A DNA stretch of 64,000 nt from an uncultured Chlorobiaceae bacterium (GTDB taxonomy: Bacteria; Bacteroidota; Chlorobiia; Chlorobiales; Chlorobiaceae), in NCBI GenBank assembly GCA_903994455.1, contig CAJEXI010000001.1:1-64000 (forward strand). The letters are read 5' to 3'. This document shows, piece by piece, positions 36,701-45,952 of this stretch. How positions within the stretch are numbered: position 1 is the stretch's first letter; every line of letters begins with the position of its first letter. The notes below the pieces were generated by a model, which made no database searches, was not told the DNA's origin, and saw only the letters and a program-made list of their open reading frames with translations. A program made the position numbers and the translations under genes.

Positions 36701-37378
36701 TCAATCAACCAAAGCAACTGCCCGGATCGGTGAGGCCTCAGCTTGAGCAAGTTTCAGGGGAAAGCCGCAAAAGATGAACGGGCGATGCAAAAGCAACTGA
36801 AGTTCCGCAAGATTTTCAATGACAAGAGTGCCTTGCTGAAGCAGTATTTTGTGCACAGGAAAAGTAAGTGCGTCAGGCGCATCGACCGACATCGTATCCA
36901 CACCAACACCTTTCAGGTTAAATTTTGCCAGCCAGCGGGCTGCCTCGGGGGAAAGAACCGGATAGCCCCCATAATAGTCAGAGGTGTTCCAGTATTGGCT
37001 CCATCCTGTGCAAAGCAGCAAAAACTCGCACTCCCGCAGGAGAGCAAACGCGGGTTGAAGAGCTTCAATTGAAATGACCCGGCTGGCTGTTCCCCGAACA
37101 TCGATCGCAAGCCCTTTGCCAACAAAACGCTCAAGACCAAAAACATCCAGCGACGGGGCATCCTTCAGGATATGCGATGGCAGATCGACATGGGTTCCAG
37201 CATGGGATGATAGCGCAAGAAGCTGCTCCGAAAAACCATCTTCGTCAATAGAACAGAGTGTCCGAAAAATTGGGCCCGGCGTACCCGGGTAGCAGGGCAT
37301 ACCAGGCTCAATCGTATGACTCAAATCAATGACCTGGAACACTGTTCTCGTTGTTTCTCCCGATTCTGCCTGAAACAT
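36701..37378 (-). CDS. Cyclase-family metal hydrolase (kynurenine formamidase-like)
   Basis: The 225-residue protein has the family metal motif HAGTHVDLPSH and the opening VIDLSHTIEPGMPCYPG. The fold is shared by bacterial kynurenine formamidase and related cyclases; the substrate cannot be told. I start it at ATG 37378 (MFQAESGETT), because the frame upstream only overlaps the neighbouring hydrolase. It still overlaps that gene by 53 bp in another frame, so the two are probably coupled. No other tryptophan-degradation gene is in view, so a kynurenine role is unsupported. Confidence 0.85.
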   Translation of the reverse strand: MFQAESGETTRTVFQVIDLSHTIEPGMPCYPGTPGPIFRTLCSIDEDGFSEQLLALSSHAGTHVDLPSHILKDAPSLDVFGLERFVGKGLAIDVRGTASRVISIEALQPAFALLRECEFLLLCTGWSQYWNTSDYYGGYPVLSPEAARWLAKFNLKGVGVDTMSVDAPDALTFPVHKILLQQGTLVIENLAELQLLLHRPFIFCGFPLKLAQAEASPIRAVALVD

Positions 37379-38162
37379 AGTCAATAATCGTCTGAATGGC
37401 TTTTTCTTTTTCGCAATCACAAAAAATCTGATGCCCGGAATACTCCAGCCATACAATAGATTTGACTGAAGGTTCGGAAGAGACCCTGTTGTACACGATC
37501 GTTGCACTTTCAGGCAGAACGGTCTTTTCCTGACGACAATGCAGAATCAGTAACGGTATCGTAACAAGATCAAGCAATGGCCAACTCTGCTTGATCAGCT
37601 CAAAAAAAGAGATAATCGCATCCGTTGGCACCCAGGAGTAATGAAGAATACTGGCGCTACTCTGCGAACTGGAAGAGAGCGCCTGCAACCCCCAACTCTT
37701 GATGAACCGGCTGAGCAATGGGGCTGCAAAATGGAGTGGGCGGCCTGGAGCCAAAACAGAAACAAGCTTTATTGCCGGCGCTGCAAGAATGAGAGAATCA
37801 ATCTTTCCCTGATATCTGACGGCAAGATTCAGGGAGAGAAGAGCACCCATACTGTGCCCGATCACAATGACCTGCTCAGCATCAAACAACAAATTTTGCA
37901 GCGCTTTATCAGCATCCGCCATCCATGCTTCCCACCCGACACCCCGAAGTGCCTCGGGTGATGAGGCACCATGGCCTGCGAGCAGAGGCATGCTTACCGG
38001 AATGCCGAGTTCCCGTAGTGGCGCACACAACGCAGCAACACTATCGAGCTTTGCTGTGAAACCGTGAAGAATAAGAACGCCATAAGAGTTCCGTACGTTG
38101 TGTTGGCCAGCCATAACATTCCAATAATCTACAGAAATCGCAGTGAAACATTGCATACCCAT
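37326..38162 (-). CDS. Alpha/beta hydrolase (esterase/monoacylglycerol lipase-like)
   Basis: The 278-residue protein has the oxyanion phrase GVLILHGFTA, the nucleophile elbow VIGHSMGALLSLNLA (Ser in GHSMG), an acid region LLILHCRQEKTVLP and the catalytic His in YSGHQIFCDCE. It resembles carboxylesterase/lysophospholipase-like enzymes; substrate unknown. It is the first gene of a two-gene unit with the cyclase-family gene, whose start lies inside its 3' end. The gene upstream (rlpA) is divergent, so the 106-bp gap between them must hold both promoters. Confidence 0.88.
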   Translation of the reverse strand: MGMQCFTAISVDYWNVMAGQHNVRNSYGVLILHGFTAKLDSVAALCAPLRELGIPVSMPLLAGHGASSPEALRGVGWEAWMADADKALQNLLFDAEQVIVIGHSMGALLSLNLAVRYQGKIDSLILAAPAIKLVSVLAPGRPLHFAAPLLSRFIKSWGLQALSSSSQSSASILHYSWVPTDAIISFFELIKQSWPLLDLVTIPLLILHCRQEKTVLPESATIVYNRVSSEPSVKSIVWLEYSGHQIFCDCEKEKAIQTIIDYVSGRIGRNNENSVPGH

Positions 38163-38268
38163 GAAGAAGCCTGTCGAATACAGGGCAAGGCAAAATACAG
38201 GTAAATAAGGAAAATTCCCGCTTAATCGCTATGTTTCAAGAGAAATTAATTCAACCATAAAGAGGACT

Positions 38269-38760
38269 ATGCGCAAGGTTTTACTGACCGGCTCTCTGTT
38301 GTTACCCTTGGTTCTCAGTTCGTGCTCATCGTCAAGGCTCGACTTTACTGGTCTTTCACCCGAAGAGGCTTATCGACTGGGAAAAATCAAGAATACACCC
38401 TATAGCATCGACGGCAGGGTCTATGTGCCCATGAGCTACGACGAGGCAATCTCGTACGAGGAGACGGGTATTGCATCCTGGTACGGCCAGGAGACCCTTG
38501 ACCAGCACGGGGGACAGCTAACCTCATACGGCGAAATTTTTGACCCCGCAAAGCCAAGCGCCGCTCACAAATACCTTCCTTTACCCTCGCTTGTCAAGGT
38601 AACCAATCTTGATACCCGCACCTCCATCATTGTCCGGGTCAACGATCGGGGGCCGTTTGTCGATGACCGTGTTATTGATTTGAGCACAGAAGCGGCCAAA
38701 CGACTGGGATTCTTCGAAAAAGGCACGGCGAAAGTCAAGATTGAGGTTATTACCCGTTAA
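38269..38760 (+). CDS. rlpA: RlpA-family septal lipoprotein
   Basis: The 163-residue lipoprotein has a signal peptide MRKVLLTGSLLLPLVLSSC with a lipobox Cys at residue 19. A double-psi beta-barrel domain follows (GIASWYGQETLDQHGG ... VRVNDRGPFVDDRVIDLS), including the DRGPF motif of RlpA. Some RlpA proteins cut naked glycan strands at the septum; there is no SPOR domain here, so this is the short form. Activity is not provable from sequence. A clear aaagagg lies before the start codon. Confidence 0.9.
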   Translation: MRKVLLTGSLLLPLVLSSCSSSRLDFTGLSPEEAYRLGKIKNTPYSIDGRVYVPMSYDEAISYEETGIASWYGQETLDQHGGQLTSYGEIFDPAKPSAAHKYLPLPSLVKVTNLDTRTSIIVRVNDRGPFVDDRVIDLSTEAAKRLGFFEKGTAKVKIEVITR

Positions 38761-38888
38761 TCTCAATCGAGAACCCATGACTCACAAGGGAACTGCCTGA
38801 TATCAATATGGCGCACTGGCGCGTCCAGGAACTCCCCTTTCGGCATCACTGCGCCCGAGGCGATCAAGAAGGGACGAGAATAAAAAAA

Positions 38889-38990
38889 GGAGAGCAAGCT
38901 TGCTATATCACACACTCAAGTCACCGGATGCTGCTTCCTTCCGGATCTGACATGGTTGGGCAACTGAGCGTTGCATAGGACTTACTCTCC
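38889..38990 (-). ncRNA. ffs: Small signal recognition particle RNA (4.5S type)
   Basis: The minus strand contains the conserved SRP core GATCCGGAAGGAAGCAGCA, and on the other side the matching strand with TCAG. The ends pair (ggagagtaag with cttgctctcc), giving a single long hairpin of 102 nt, the bacterial small form without an Alu domain. The 3' end is followed by a T-run (complement of aaaaaaagg at 38882-38890), so it has its own terminator. It is transcribed away from trpS. Confidence 0.92.
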
Positions 38991-39212
38991 AAAGAGGGGT
39001 GTTTTCGAACTCCTGTTCATTCAACTGAACTGAAAACAAGTTTCTGAATATACGACATCGTGCGCTGAAAACAAAAAACAAACAAATACCTTTTATCTTT
39101 CTGTCAACTGTTATAACTTCCACGACATCGAAAGCTTTAATCATGGAAAACTCTACGACCCTGCCTGATACAGCCGCCCTCTCTGCCGGGTGATGGGGCA
39201 ATAATCATTTTT

Positions 39213-40274
39213 ATGAAAACACAGCGGATTTTAAGCGGGATGCGCCCTACCGGCAAACTCCATCTCGGACATTACACCGGCGCCCTTGAAAGCTGGGTTG
39301 AGCAGCAAAATCTGCTTCACGAAAACGGTTCAAGAGCTTATGAAACATGCTTCCTCATTGCCGATTATCACAACCTGACGACCTCGCTTGAGACCGGTGA
39401 GATTTATAGTCATACCCTCGACATGCTGATCGACTGGCTTGCGGCAGGCATTGACCCTGAAAAAAGCCCGGTGTTCCGCCAGTCGCAGGTCAAGGAACAT
39501 GCTGAGCTGTTTCTGATTTTTGCGATGCTGATTACCTCGTCGCGGCTCGAAAGAAACCCGACACTGAAGGAGCAGGTGCGCGATCTGAATATGGAGTCGT
39601 TGACCTACGGCCATCTGGGCTACCCGGTTCTCCAGGCGGCAGATATTCTTCTCTACAAAGGCAATGTTGTACCTGTGGGTGAGGATCAAATTCCTCATGT
39701 TGAAATTACCAGAGAGATTGCGCGTAAATTCAACAACCACTACCCTCACCCTCTGCTCGGAGCGGTTTTTGCTGAACCCGCCCCAAAAATCACGAAATTC
39801 TCCCGGCTTGTTGGTCTTGACGGAAAAGCAAAAATGTCAAAGTCGCTCGGCAATACTATTCTGCTGGCAGACGGGCCTGACGAGGTTCTGAAAAAAATGC
39901 GCACGGCGGTAACTGATACCCAAAAAATCCGGAAAAATGACCCGGGCCATCCAGAGGTGTGCACGGTGTTCAGTTATCATGCCAAATTTGCACCTCCCGA
40001 ACAACTTTGCTCGCTGGAGGAGGATTGCCGTGCAGGGACGCTTGGCTGTGTTGACTGCAAAAAACTCTGCGCCGCAAATATTTCAAGGGAGCTGGCACCG
40101 CTGATTGAAAGACGCCGTTATTATGAAACAAACCTTGAGCTTGTGAAAGATATTCTCTTTGAAGGGGAAGTTAAGGCACGGCTCATTGCCAACCATACCA
40201 TGCAGGAGGTGAGAACGGCCATGAGACTTGGCGACACCACCGCCTCCACCCATCACGGACAAGCCAAATGCTGA
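39213..40274 (+). CDS. trpS: Tryptophanyl-tRNA synthetase
   Basis: The 353-residue class I enzyme has the HIGH-type motif HLGH (17-20) in MRPTGKLHLGHYTGA and KMSKS (207-211) in AKMSKSLGN. It charges tRNA-Trp in the cytoplasm. Length is normal. Its last 7 bp overlap the HAD gene that follows, and argS comes next, so trpS, HAD and argS form one operon. A cysteine pair (LGCVDCKKLC, about residues 275-285) is seen in some family members. Confidence 0.96.
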   Translation: MKTQRILSGMRPTGKLHLGHYTGALESWVEQQNLLHENGSRAYETCFLIADYHNLTTSLETGEIYSHTLDMLIDWLAAGIDPEKSPVFRQSQVKEHAELFLIFAMLITSSRLERNPTLKEQVRDLNMESLTYGHLGYPVLQAADILLYKGNVVPVGEDQIPHVEITREIARKFNNHYPHPLLGAVFAEPAPKITKFSRLVGLDGKAKMSKSLGNTILLADGPDEVLKKMRTAVTDTQKIRKNDPGHPEVCTVFSYHAKFAPPEQLCSLEEDCRAGTLGCVDCKKLCAANISRELAPLIERRRYYETNLELVKDILFEGEVKARLIANHTMQEVRTAMRLGDTTASTHHGQAKC

Positions 40275-40969
40275 ACCAACAAAGACACGCCTTTATCTTT
40301 GATATGGATGGGGTGTTGACCGATAATATGCGCTTTCATGCAGACTCCTGGGTCCAGCTTTTCAGGGATTTCGGCCTTGAAGGACTTGATGCTGAACGCT
40401 ACCTGGTCGAAACGGCTGGCATGAAGGGCCTTGACGTGCTCCGCTACTTTCTCGATCCGAACATCAGTGAAGCCGAGGCCGCCCGGTTTACGGAACTCAA
40501 GGATTTTCTTTACCGAGTCACCTCTCGCGAGCTTATCACCCCATTGGCAGGACTTGAGGCGTTTCTTGATGCCGCAGAGGCTCAACAAATTCGGCTTGGA
40601 ATCGGCACCGGCGCTGGCCCTAAAAATATTGCTTACGTGCTTGGTCTCCTGAACCTTACTGATAAATTTCAGGCTGTTGTGGATCCCTTTCAGGTGCCCC
40701 GGGGCAAACCCCATCCAGACATTTTTTTACGTGCCGCCGAGCTGCTTGGAGTTCACCCTTCTGGATGTGTTGTTTTTGAGGACGCATTGCCTGGTATTGA
40801 AGCCGCGAGGATGGCTGGTATGCAATGCGTTGCCATAACAACAACAAATAATGCCGAAGCTTTCAGCCGTTTCGACCATATTGTACAGGTAATCGACGAT
40901 TTTACAGAGCTTCGTCCTGATGATCTTCTTGAAAAGCTCTCCAAAAGAGAACCCGCGACACTTACATAA
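40268..40969 (+). CDS. HAD-family phosphatase / beta-phosphoglucomutase-like
   Basis: The 233-residue protein has HAD motif [10 protein letters not shown] (Asp12, Asp14), motif II GIGTGAG, a Lys in [11 protein letters not shown] and motif [14 protein letters not shown]. The cap sits between motifs I and II (subfamily I). The FDMDGVLTD and GKP.PDIF pattern fits sugar-phosphate phosphatases and beta-phosphoglucomutases; the substrate is not clear. It overlaps trpS by 7 bp and lies 8 bp before argS, so it is cotranscribed with two tRNA synthetases without an obvious pathway link. Confidence 0.88.
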   Translation: MLNQQRHAFIFDMDGVLTDNMRFHADSWVQLFRDFGLEGLDAERYLVETAGMKGLDVLRYFLDPNISEAEAARFTELKDFLYRVTSRELITPLAGLEAFLDAAEAQQIRLGIGTGAGPKNIAYVLGLLNLTDKFQAVVDPFQVPRGKPHPDIFLRAAELLGVHPSGCVVFEDALPGIEAARMAGMQCVAITTTNNAEAFSRFDHIVQVIDDFTELRPDDLLEKLSKREPATLT

Positions 40970-40977
40970 CCAATCCT

Positions 40978-42639
40978 ATGCTCGAATTTTTTCTTCCTGT
41001 CATCCAGAGAGCCCTCTTTTCGGCAGGCGTGACCACCGACAAGCCGATCCGTCTTGAACAGCCTTCGGACAAAAAGTTCGGAGACTTTTCGACCAATATA
41101 GCCTTGCTTGCTGCAAAAGCGTGCAAAAGAAATCCCCGTGAACTCGCGCAGGAGATTATTCCTTATCTGACGTTTCCCCCTGATACTGTTGCAAAAATTG
41201 AAGTCGCAGGTGCAGGATTCATCAACTTTTATCTTACGCCTCTCTTTATTATGCAGTCAGTCGAGCAGGTGCTGCTGCAGGGAGATGAGTATGGAAAAGG
41301 AAATATCGGTCAGGGGAAAACCGCTCTTGTTGAATATGTGAGCGCCAATCCAACCGGACCGCTGACCATCGGGCGTGGCCGGGGGGGAGTGCTCGGAGAC
41401 TCTCTTGCAAATCTCTTTGAGACACAGGGATATGAGGTCACCCGGGAATACTATTTCAATGATGCCGGCCGTCAGATGCAGATTCTCGGCGAATCGGTAC
41501 GGCTCCGTTATCTGGAGTGCTGTGGCCAGAAGACCGAGTTTCCCGCGACCCATTATCAGGGCGAATATATCCGCGAAATTGCAGAAAAGCTGTACTCCGA
41601 TTATGAAACAACGCTCGAAAAAAACACTGACCTTGATCTCTTTAAAAAAAGTGCTGAAGAGATCATCTTCAAATCGATACGCACAACACTCGACCGACTC
41701 AGCATCCGTCATGACTCATTTTTCAATGAACATACCCTTTACACTCCCGACAGTCAAGGCATATCGGCAAACCAGCGCGTTATAGACGAACTCCGAAAAA
41801 AAGAGTTCATTTCAGAATATGACGGAGCCGTCTGGTTTTTGACAACAAGGCTCGGCCAGGAAAAGGACAAGGTGCTCATCAAATCTTCGGGCGAACCAAG
41901 CTATCGACTTCCTGATATTGCCTACCATATCACCAAGTTTGAGCGTGACTATAACATGATCGTCAATGTTTTCGGCGCTGATCATATCGATGAATATCCG
42001 GACGTTCTTGAGGCTCTCAAGATTCTCGGTTATGAGACCGACCGAATCAAAATTGCCATCAACCAGTTTGTGACAACCACGGTTGACGGACAAACCCTTA
42101 AAATGTCGACAAGAAAAGGGAATGCTGACCTGCTTGACGATTTGATTGATGATGTCGGAGCCGATGCTACAAGACTTTTTTTCATCATGCGTGGCAAGGA
42201 TTCTCACCTGAACTTCGATATCGAACTGGCAAAAAAACAGTCCAAAGAAAATCCGGTCTTCTACCTGCAATATGCTCATGCACGCATTTGCAGCCTTTTG
42301 CGCATGGCTCAGCAGGAGACCGGATTTAACCCCTCAGCCAGAACTGCCGAGTGCCGGTTATTGCGCCAGCTCAGTTCTCCTGCCGAGGTTCAGCTTGGCT
42401 TTGCGCTGCTCGACTATCCCGCGATGATAACAACAAGCCTGCGATTGCTGGAACCGCAAAAAATGGTTGAGTATCTGCACGATCTGGCGGAGCTGTTTCA
42501 TCGCTTTTATCAGGAGTGCCCCATACTCAAGGCTGAACCGGATATCTGCAAGGCGAGGCTCTATCTTTCACTGGCAACACGTCAGGTGCTGCGTAACGGC
42601 TTCAGGATTCTTGGAGTTTCAGCCCCGGAGTCGATGTAG
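40978..42639 (+). CDS. argS: Arginyl-tRNA synthetase
   Basis: The 553-residue class I enzyme has an N-terminal Add1 domain, the ANPTGPL phrase before the HIGH region, [19 protein letters not shown] in the KMSKS place, and a C-terminal DALR anticodon-binding domain. The HIGH position reads Thr-Ile-Gly-Arg (130-133), so it lacks both histidines seen in most ArgS (see findings). Length is normal. The 3' end overlaps the convergent nadD by 38 bp. It is the last gene of the trpS operon. Confidence 0.95.
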   Translation: MLEFFLPVIQRALFSAGVTTDKPIRLEQPSDKKFGDFSTNIALLAAKACKRNPRELAQEIIPYLTFPPDTVAKIEVAGAGFINFYLTPLFIMQSVEQVLLQGDEYGKGNIGQGKTALVEYVSANPTGPLTIGRGRGGVLGDSLANLFETQGYEVTREYYFNDAGRQMQILGESVRLRYLECCGQKTEFPATHYQGEYIREIAEKLYSDYETTLEKNTDLDLFKKSAEEIIFKSIRTTLDRLSIRHDSFFNEHTLYTPDSQGISANQRVIDELRKKEFISEYDGAVWFLTTRLGQEKDKVLIKSSGEPSYRLPDIAYHITKFERDYNMIVNVFGADHIDEYPDVLEALKILGYETDRIKIAINQFVTTTVDGQTLKMSTRKGNADLLDDLIDDVGADATRLFFIMRGKDSHLNFDIELAKKQSKENPVFYLQYAHARICSLLRMAQQETGFNPSARTAECRLLRQLSSPAEVQLGFALLDYPAMITTSLRLLEPQKMVEYLHDLAELFHRFYQECPILKAEPDICKARLYLSLATRQVLRNGFRILGVSAPESM

Positions 42640-43240
42640 AGGAGAGTGGCTGTCGGTAAAGGGCGTGCTCGGTAATGTAACGGTGCACCGAGGCTGGAAC
42701 AAGCCGGGAAAACGATTTGCCTGATGCCGCAAGCTCCCTGACCTCCGTTGAAGAAACAGGAGCGGCAAAGTCGATAAATTTTATAGCCGCTGCATGGGGA
42801 GGGAGGCCGGCGAGCCCGCTCATCTTTGCTGATGCCCTTCCAAACACCACAACATCGCACAAGAACAACAGCGTCTCAGACTCTTTCCACGACGCAAACT
42901 CCCTGAAGCTGTCTTCCCCGACAAGCAGAGTCAAAGGGTCGGCAGGATAGCGGATATGGAGATACCGCAGGAGATCAACCGTATATGATGGTTGCTGCCT
43001 TTCAAGCTCCCATCCAGTCACCTCGCAGCAACAGGAGTCGGTGCGATTGATTTCCGAGGCAAGGAGTTCGACCATGCACTTTCGGTGAACATCATCGGCC
43101 TTCCGGTTCTGCTTGAAGGGATTATTGGAGACCGAAAGAATCAGTCGATCAATTGCAAGCAACTCTCTGGCAAACAGGCAAAGAGCAAGATGCCCATGGT
43201 GCGGTGGATCGAAAGTCCCGCCAAAAACGGCCAGAGGCAA
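42602..43240 (-). CDS. nadD: Nicotinate-nucleotide adenylyltransferase
   Basis: The 212-residue enzyme has the nucleotidyltransferase motif [11 protein letters not shown] (residues 7-17) and, near the end, [16 protein letters not shown], the ISSTxIR motif. It makes deamido-NAD from nicotinate mononucleotide and ATP. It lies 12 bp downstream of bamD on the same strand, so the two are cotranscribed. It runs into argS tail to tail with 38 bp of overlap. Length is normal. Confidence 0.94.
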   Translation of the reverse strand: MPLAVFGGTFDPPHHGHLALCLFARELLAIDRLILSVSNNPFKQNRKADDVHRKCMVELLASEINRTDSCCCEVTGWELERQQPSYTVDLLRYLHIRYPADPLTLLVGEDSFREFASWKESETLLFLCDVVVFGRASAKMSGLAGLPPHAAAIKFIDFAAPVSSTEVRELAASGKSFSRLVPASVHRYITEHALYRQPLSSTSTPGLKLQES

Positions 43241-43252
43241 AATCGGAGCTCC

Positions 43253-44143
43253 TCAGTTTTTGCAATTCTGCGTAATGGTGTCTCTGATCGCTTGCATTTC
43301 TTGCCGTTTTTCGGGAAAGAGCTGCAAATATTGATCAAGCACCAGCCCCGCATCAAACCACTTTTTCCGCGTTATCAGGACATCAATCTTTCCTTCAAGA
43401 GCAGGTTGATCATAGATGGTATCAGGATAATGCATGATAACCTCGTCGTAGAAAATACCGGCTGCCTTATATTTGCCGAGCTGAACATACTGGCGTGCTA
43501 TAAAAAATGAGTTTTTTGCCAGTTTTTCTCTCATCGTCCTGATGGCCTTGTCAGAATATTTCAGGCTGTCAATACGACGATATTGGGCACTTGCCGATGC
43601 AAAGTTCTGCTTATAGGATGTGTTTTCAGGATTGATCTTCAGCAGCTCCTTCCATGTCTTGACATCGGCGGCAACCTTTGCTGTATCAGCCACAGGATAA
43701 AGCTCCTGATAAAGGGAAAACTGCTCTATGGATTTACGGGTATACTGCTGATCCAGCTCAAAATGAGGAGAAAGCCGTTCAAAGGACTTTGCCAGCATAA
43801 ACTGAGCTGTTCTTGCATAAGGGGTAGAAGAGAGTTGCTGCACCCGGGAGAACATGTCGGCAGCCAGCATATAGTCGCCAGAATGGTAATAGGACTGTCC
43901 AAGAAGGTACTGGACATCATCCTCAAGCGCTGTTGCGCGAGCGGTAAAAAGCAATGATTCCAGACCGAGAATAGCTGTTGAATAATCTCCTTTTTCATAC
44001 AGTTTCACCGCTCTTGCATAACCCTCGTTAACAAGTGAATTCGCCGTTGTTTCAGGTTTTGAGGAGGAGCAACCGGTGCCAAAAAGAACCCCCGCCGTCA
44101 ATATGGCCAGCGCTGAACGTGAAAAGAATCTGTAACCCGACAT
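43253..44143 (-). CDS. bamD: Outer membrane assembly lipoprotein BamD
   Basis: The 296-residue lipoprotein has a signal peptide with lipobox FGTGC (Cys25), then TPR-like helical repeats (AVKLYEKGDYSTAILGLESL, YLLGQSYYHSGDYMLAADMF, KSFFIARQYVQLGKYKAAGI). It is the BamA partner that inserts beta-barrels. A strong site (ggag) lies 7 bp before the ATG. It precedes nadD by 12 bp, and a tRNA-Ala gene lies just upstream on the same strand. The assignment fits the fold and context, but TPR lipoproteins are similar, so I am not certain. Confidence 0.85.
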   Translation of the reverse strand: MSGYRFFSRSALAILTAGVLFGTGCSSSKPETTANSLVNEGYARAVKLYEKGDYSTAILGLESLLFTARATALEDDVQYLLGQSYYHSGDYMLAADMFSRVQQLSSTPYARTAQFMLAKSFERLSPHFELDQQYTRKSIEQFSLYQELYPVADTAKVAADVKTWKELLKINPENTSYKQNFASASAQYRRIDSLKYSDKAIRTMREKLAKNSFFIARQYVQLGKYKAAGIFYDEVIMHYPDTIYDQPALEGKIDVLITRKKWFDAGLVLDQYLQLFPEKRQEMQAIRDTITQNCKN

Positions 44144-44238
44144 AAAAGAACTCCATTATTCTTTTTTTAACAAAAAGGAGAGCACGCAAACGCTCAACAA
44201 AAAAAGAGAGGAACGATGCCGTGAGCGAAGAATACTTG

Positions 44239-44311
44239 TGGAGCTTAGGGGAGTCGAACCCCTGACCTTCTCATTGCGAACGAGACGCTCTACCAACTGA
44301 GCTAAAGCCCC
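44239..44311 (-). tRNA. tRNA-Ala (anticodon CGC)
   Basis: A 73-nt cloverleaf on the minus strand. The acceptor stem GGGGCTT pairs with AAGCTCC, including the G3-U70 pair that marks alanine tRNAs. The D arm is GCTC...GAGC, the anticodon loop is TTCGCAA (anticodon CGC), and the T arm is AGGGG TTCGACT CCCCT. The discriminator is A. The 3' CCA is not encoded. Confidence 0.95.
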
Positions 44312-44367
44312 GATTGTGATGCTACAAATTTTTAGCGCAGCCTGCAAATGCAACACTAAAAAAAGGT

Positions 44368-44398
44368 AAAAAAAATAGCCTGCACGGGCGCAGGCTAT
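44368..44398 (-). terminator. Terminator of the F0 atp operon
   Basis: A nine-bp stem (atagcctgc with gcaggctat, loop acgggc) is followed on the minus strand by seven T. It lies 33 bp after the atpH stop and would end the atp transcript. A stem of this strength should also reduce read-through on the plus strand. Confidence 0.88.
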
Positions 44399-44430
44399 TG
44401 ACGGTTAAAGACGTTAAACCTTTGCCCCTC

Positions 44431-44976
44431 TCATGCCTTTTCGGAAACGAGAGCCTGCCTGAGCATCTGAAGCTGGTGGCTTATGGTACCATCATAGATT
44501 GTGTCGCCGATTTTCACCGATACTCCTCCAATAAACTCCTCATTGACAGACAATTTTGGCCGGATGTTCTTTCCGGTAAAGGCCGCAAGTTTGTTCACCA
44601 AATCATTGGCCTGTTCATCAGAGAGTTGCGTTGCACTGACAACATCAACATTGATCACGCCTCGTTTTTCATCCAGAAGGATTTGAAACTCATCAATGAT
44701 TTGTGGAAGGAGGCCTGCGCGTTTTTTGTGGGCAACCAGCTTCAAAAACAAGAACATTTTCTCGCCAGCCAACCCTCTAAAGACCTCTTCAAGGATGTGA
44801 ATCTTCTTGTCGCCCTTTACCAGAGGACTGCGCAAAGCATGGACGAGATCACGTGAATTGTGAAGAACATCCTTGATCACATTCAGCTCTTCGACAATCT
44901 GGTCGAGAAAATTGCCCTCTTCAGCGGCTGAAAAGAGAGCTGCTGCATATCGACGGCTTGCAATTAATGTTGACAT
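44431..44976 (-). CDS. atpH: F1F0 ATP synthase delta subunit
   Basis: The 181-residue protein starts MSTLIASRRYAAALFSAAEE, the typical opening of the delta (OSCP) family, and keeps the C-terminal part with VSVKIGDTIYDGTISHQLQ. It joins the F1 head to the outer stalk. It is the last gene of this atp cluster; the F1 alpha, gamma, beta and epsilon genes are not in the window. A terminator follows. Confidence 0.95.
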   Translation of the reverse strand: MSTLIASRRYAAALFSAAEEGNFLDQIVEELNVIKDVLHNSRDLVHALRSPLVKGDKKIHILEEVFRGLAGEKMFLFLKLVAHKKRAGLLPQIIDEFQILLDEKRGVINVDVVSATQLSDEQANDLVNKLAAFTGKNIRPKLSVNEEFIGGVSVKIGDTIYDGTISHQLQMLRQALVSEKA

Positions 44977-44992
44977 GACTTTTGGGCCGTTT

Positions 44993-45520
44993 TCAGTTAC
45001 GTTTTGTTGAAAAATCCTGAATCATGCTGTTAACTATCTTTTTCTGCATATCAGCATCAAGAGCTGTCTTGATAATTTTTTCAGCGCCCTTGACGGCAAG
45101 ATCAGCAACTTCATTCCTCAGCACATCGAGTGCCCGGCGTTTTTCCTGCTCTATTTCATCCTTCGCCGAGGCAATCATTTTTTTAGCTTCACTTTGAGCC
45201 TTTTCTGTAATATCAGCGCGAAGCTTTTCGGCATAGTCCTTTCCTTCACGAAGAATCCGGTCGGCTTCAGCATCGGCTTTTGAAAGCAGTTCCCTGTTTT
45301 TACGCAGGATAGCTTCAGATTCATCCTTGGCCTGATGTGCACGGTCAATGGATGACTGAATTCCTTTTTCACGATCCTGAAGAGCAGTGAGGATAGGTCC
45401 CCATGCAATCTTCTTCAGAATCAGCATGACAAGAATAAATGTTATCGCAGTCCAGAAAATAAGGCCGGGTTCCGGGCTCAAAAGACTACCGGCAAGAAGA
45501 ATAACTCCTGACGTAAGCAT
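44993..45520 (-). CDS. atpF: F1F0 ATP synthase b subunit
   Basis: The 175-residue protein starts at ATG 45520 (MLTSGVILL); a TTG two codons upstream is in frame but less likely. One membrane helix near the start ([20 protein letters not shown]) is followed by a long charged helix, the outer stalk ([20 protein letters not shown]). It lies 16 bp before atpH and 103 bp after atpE. Only one b gene is seen, so it should form a homodimer. Confidence 0.95.
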   Translation of the reverse strand: MLTSGVILLAGSLLSPEPGLIFWTAITFILVMLILKKIAWGPILTALQDREKGIQSSIDRAHQAKDESEAILRKNRELLSKADAEADRILREGKDYAEKLRADITEKAQSEAKKMIASAKDEIEQEKRRALDVLRNEVADLAVKGAEKIIKTALDADMQKKIVNSMIQDFSTKRN

Positions 45521-45623
45521 GAACAATGTTTCCGTTAACGATTAATAAAACCCGACAGCGGCTTGGGGAAATAAGCCGCAATCGGGATATCTTCTTTATC
45601 GAATCTGCAGAGTACTCGCAATC

Positions 45624-45851
45624 TTACTTAAGAGCAAGAAGCACGCAGATAACTTCGCCGAACAGAGCAACACCTTCGATAAGAGCTGCAGCAATAATCA
45701 TGGTTGTACGGATATCCGCAGTCGCTTCAGGCTGACGTGCAACACCTTCGGCAGCAGAAGCTGCTACGTTACCAATACCAAGACCAGCTCCGATAACAGC
45801 AAGACCAGCACCAATACCGGCGCCTAAATAACCCAAACCTAAACCTTCCAT
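45624..45851 (-). CDS. atpE: F1F0 ATP synthase c subunit
   Basis: The 75-residue proteolipid has two helices. The first has the GAGIGAGLAVIGAGLGIG glycine pattern; the second has AAALIEGVALFGEVICVLL with the ion-binding carboxylate Glu59. The polar loop is ARQPEA. The residues around Glu59 look like those of proton-type rings, but sequence alone does not settle H+ or Na+. An A/T-rich stretch lies before the ATG, with aaggg-like bases. Confidence 0.96.
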   Translation of the reverse strand: MEGLGLGYLGAGIGAGLAVIGAGLGIGNVAASAAEGVARQPEATADIRTTMIIAAALIEGVALFGEVICVLLALK

Positions 45852-45952
45852 CTTGTAATTACCCCCGTTTATTTTTTTTGTAAGTATTCATGAAAACCAG
45901 TCAATAAAAAGCCTGAAAATATGAGCCATTCCCTGCAAATCCTTGCGCCACG

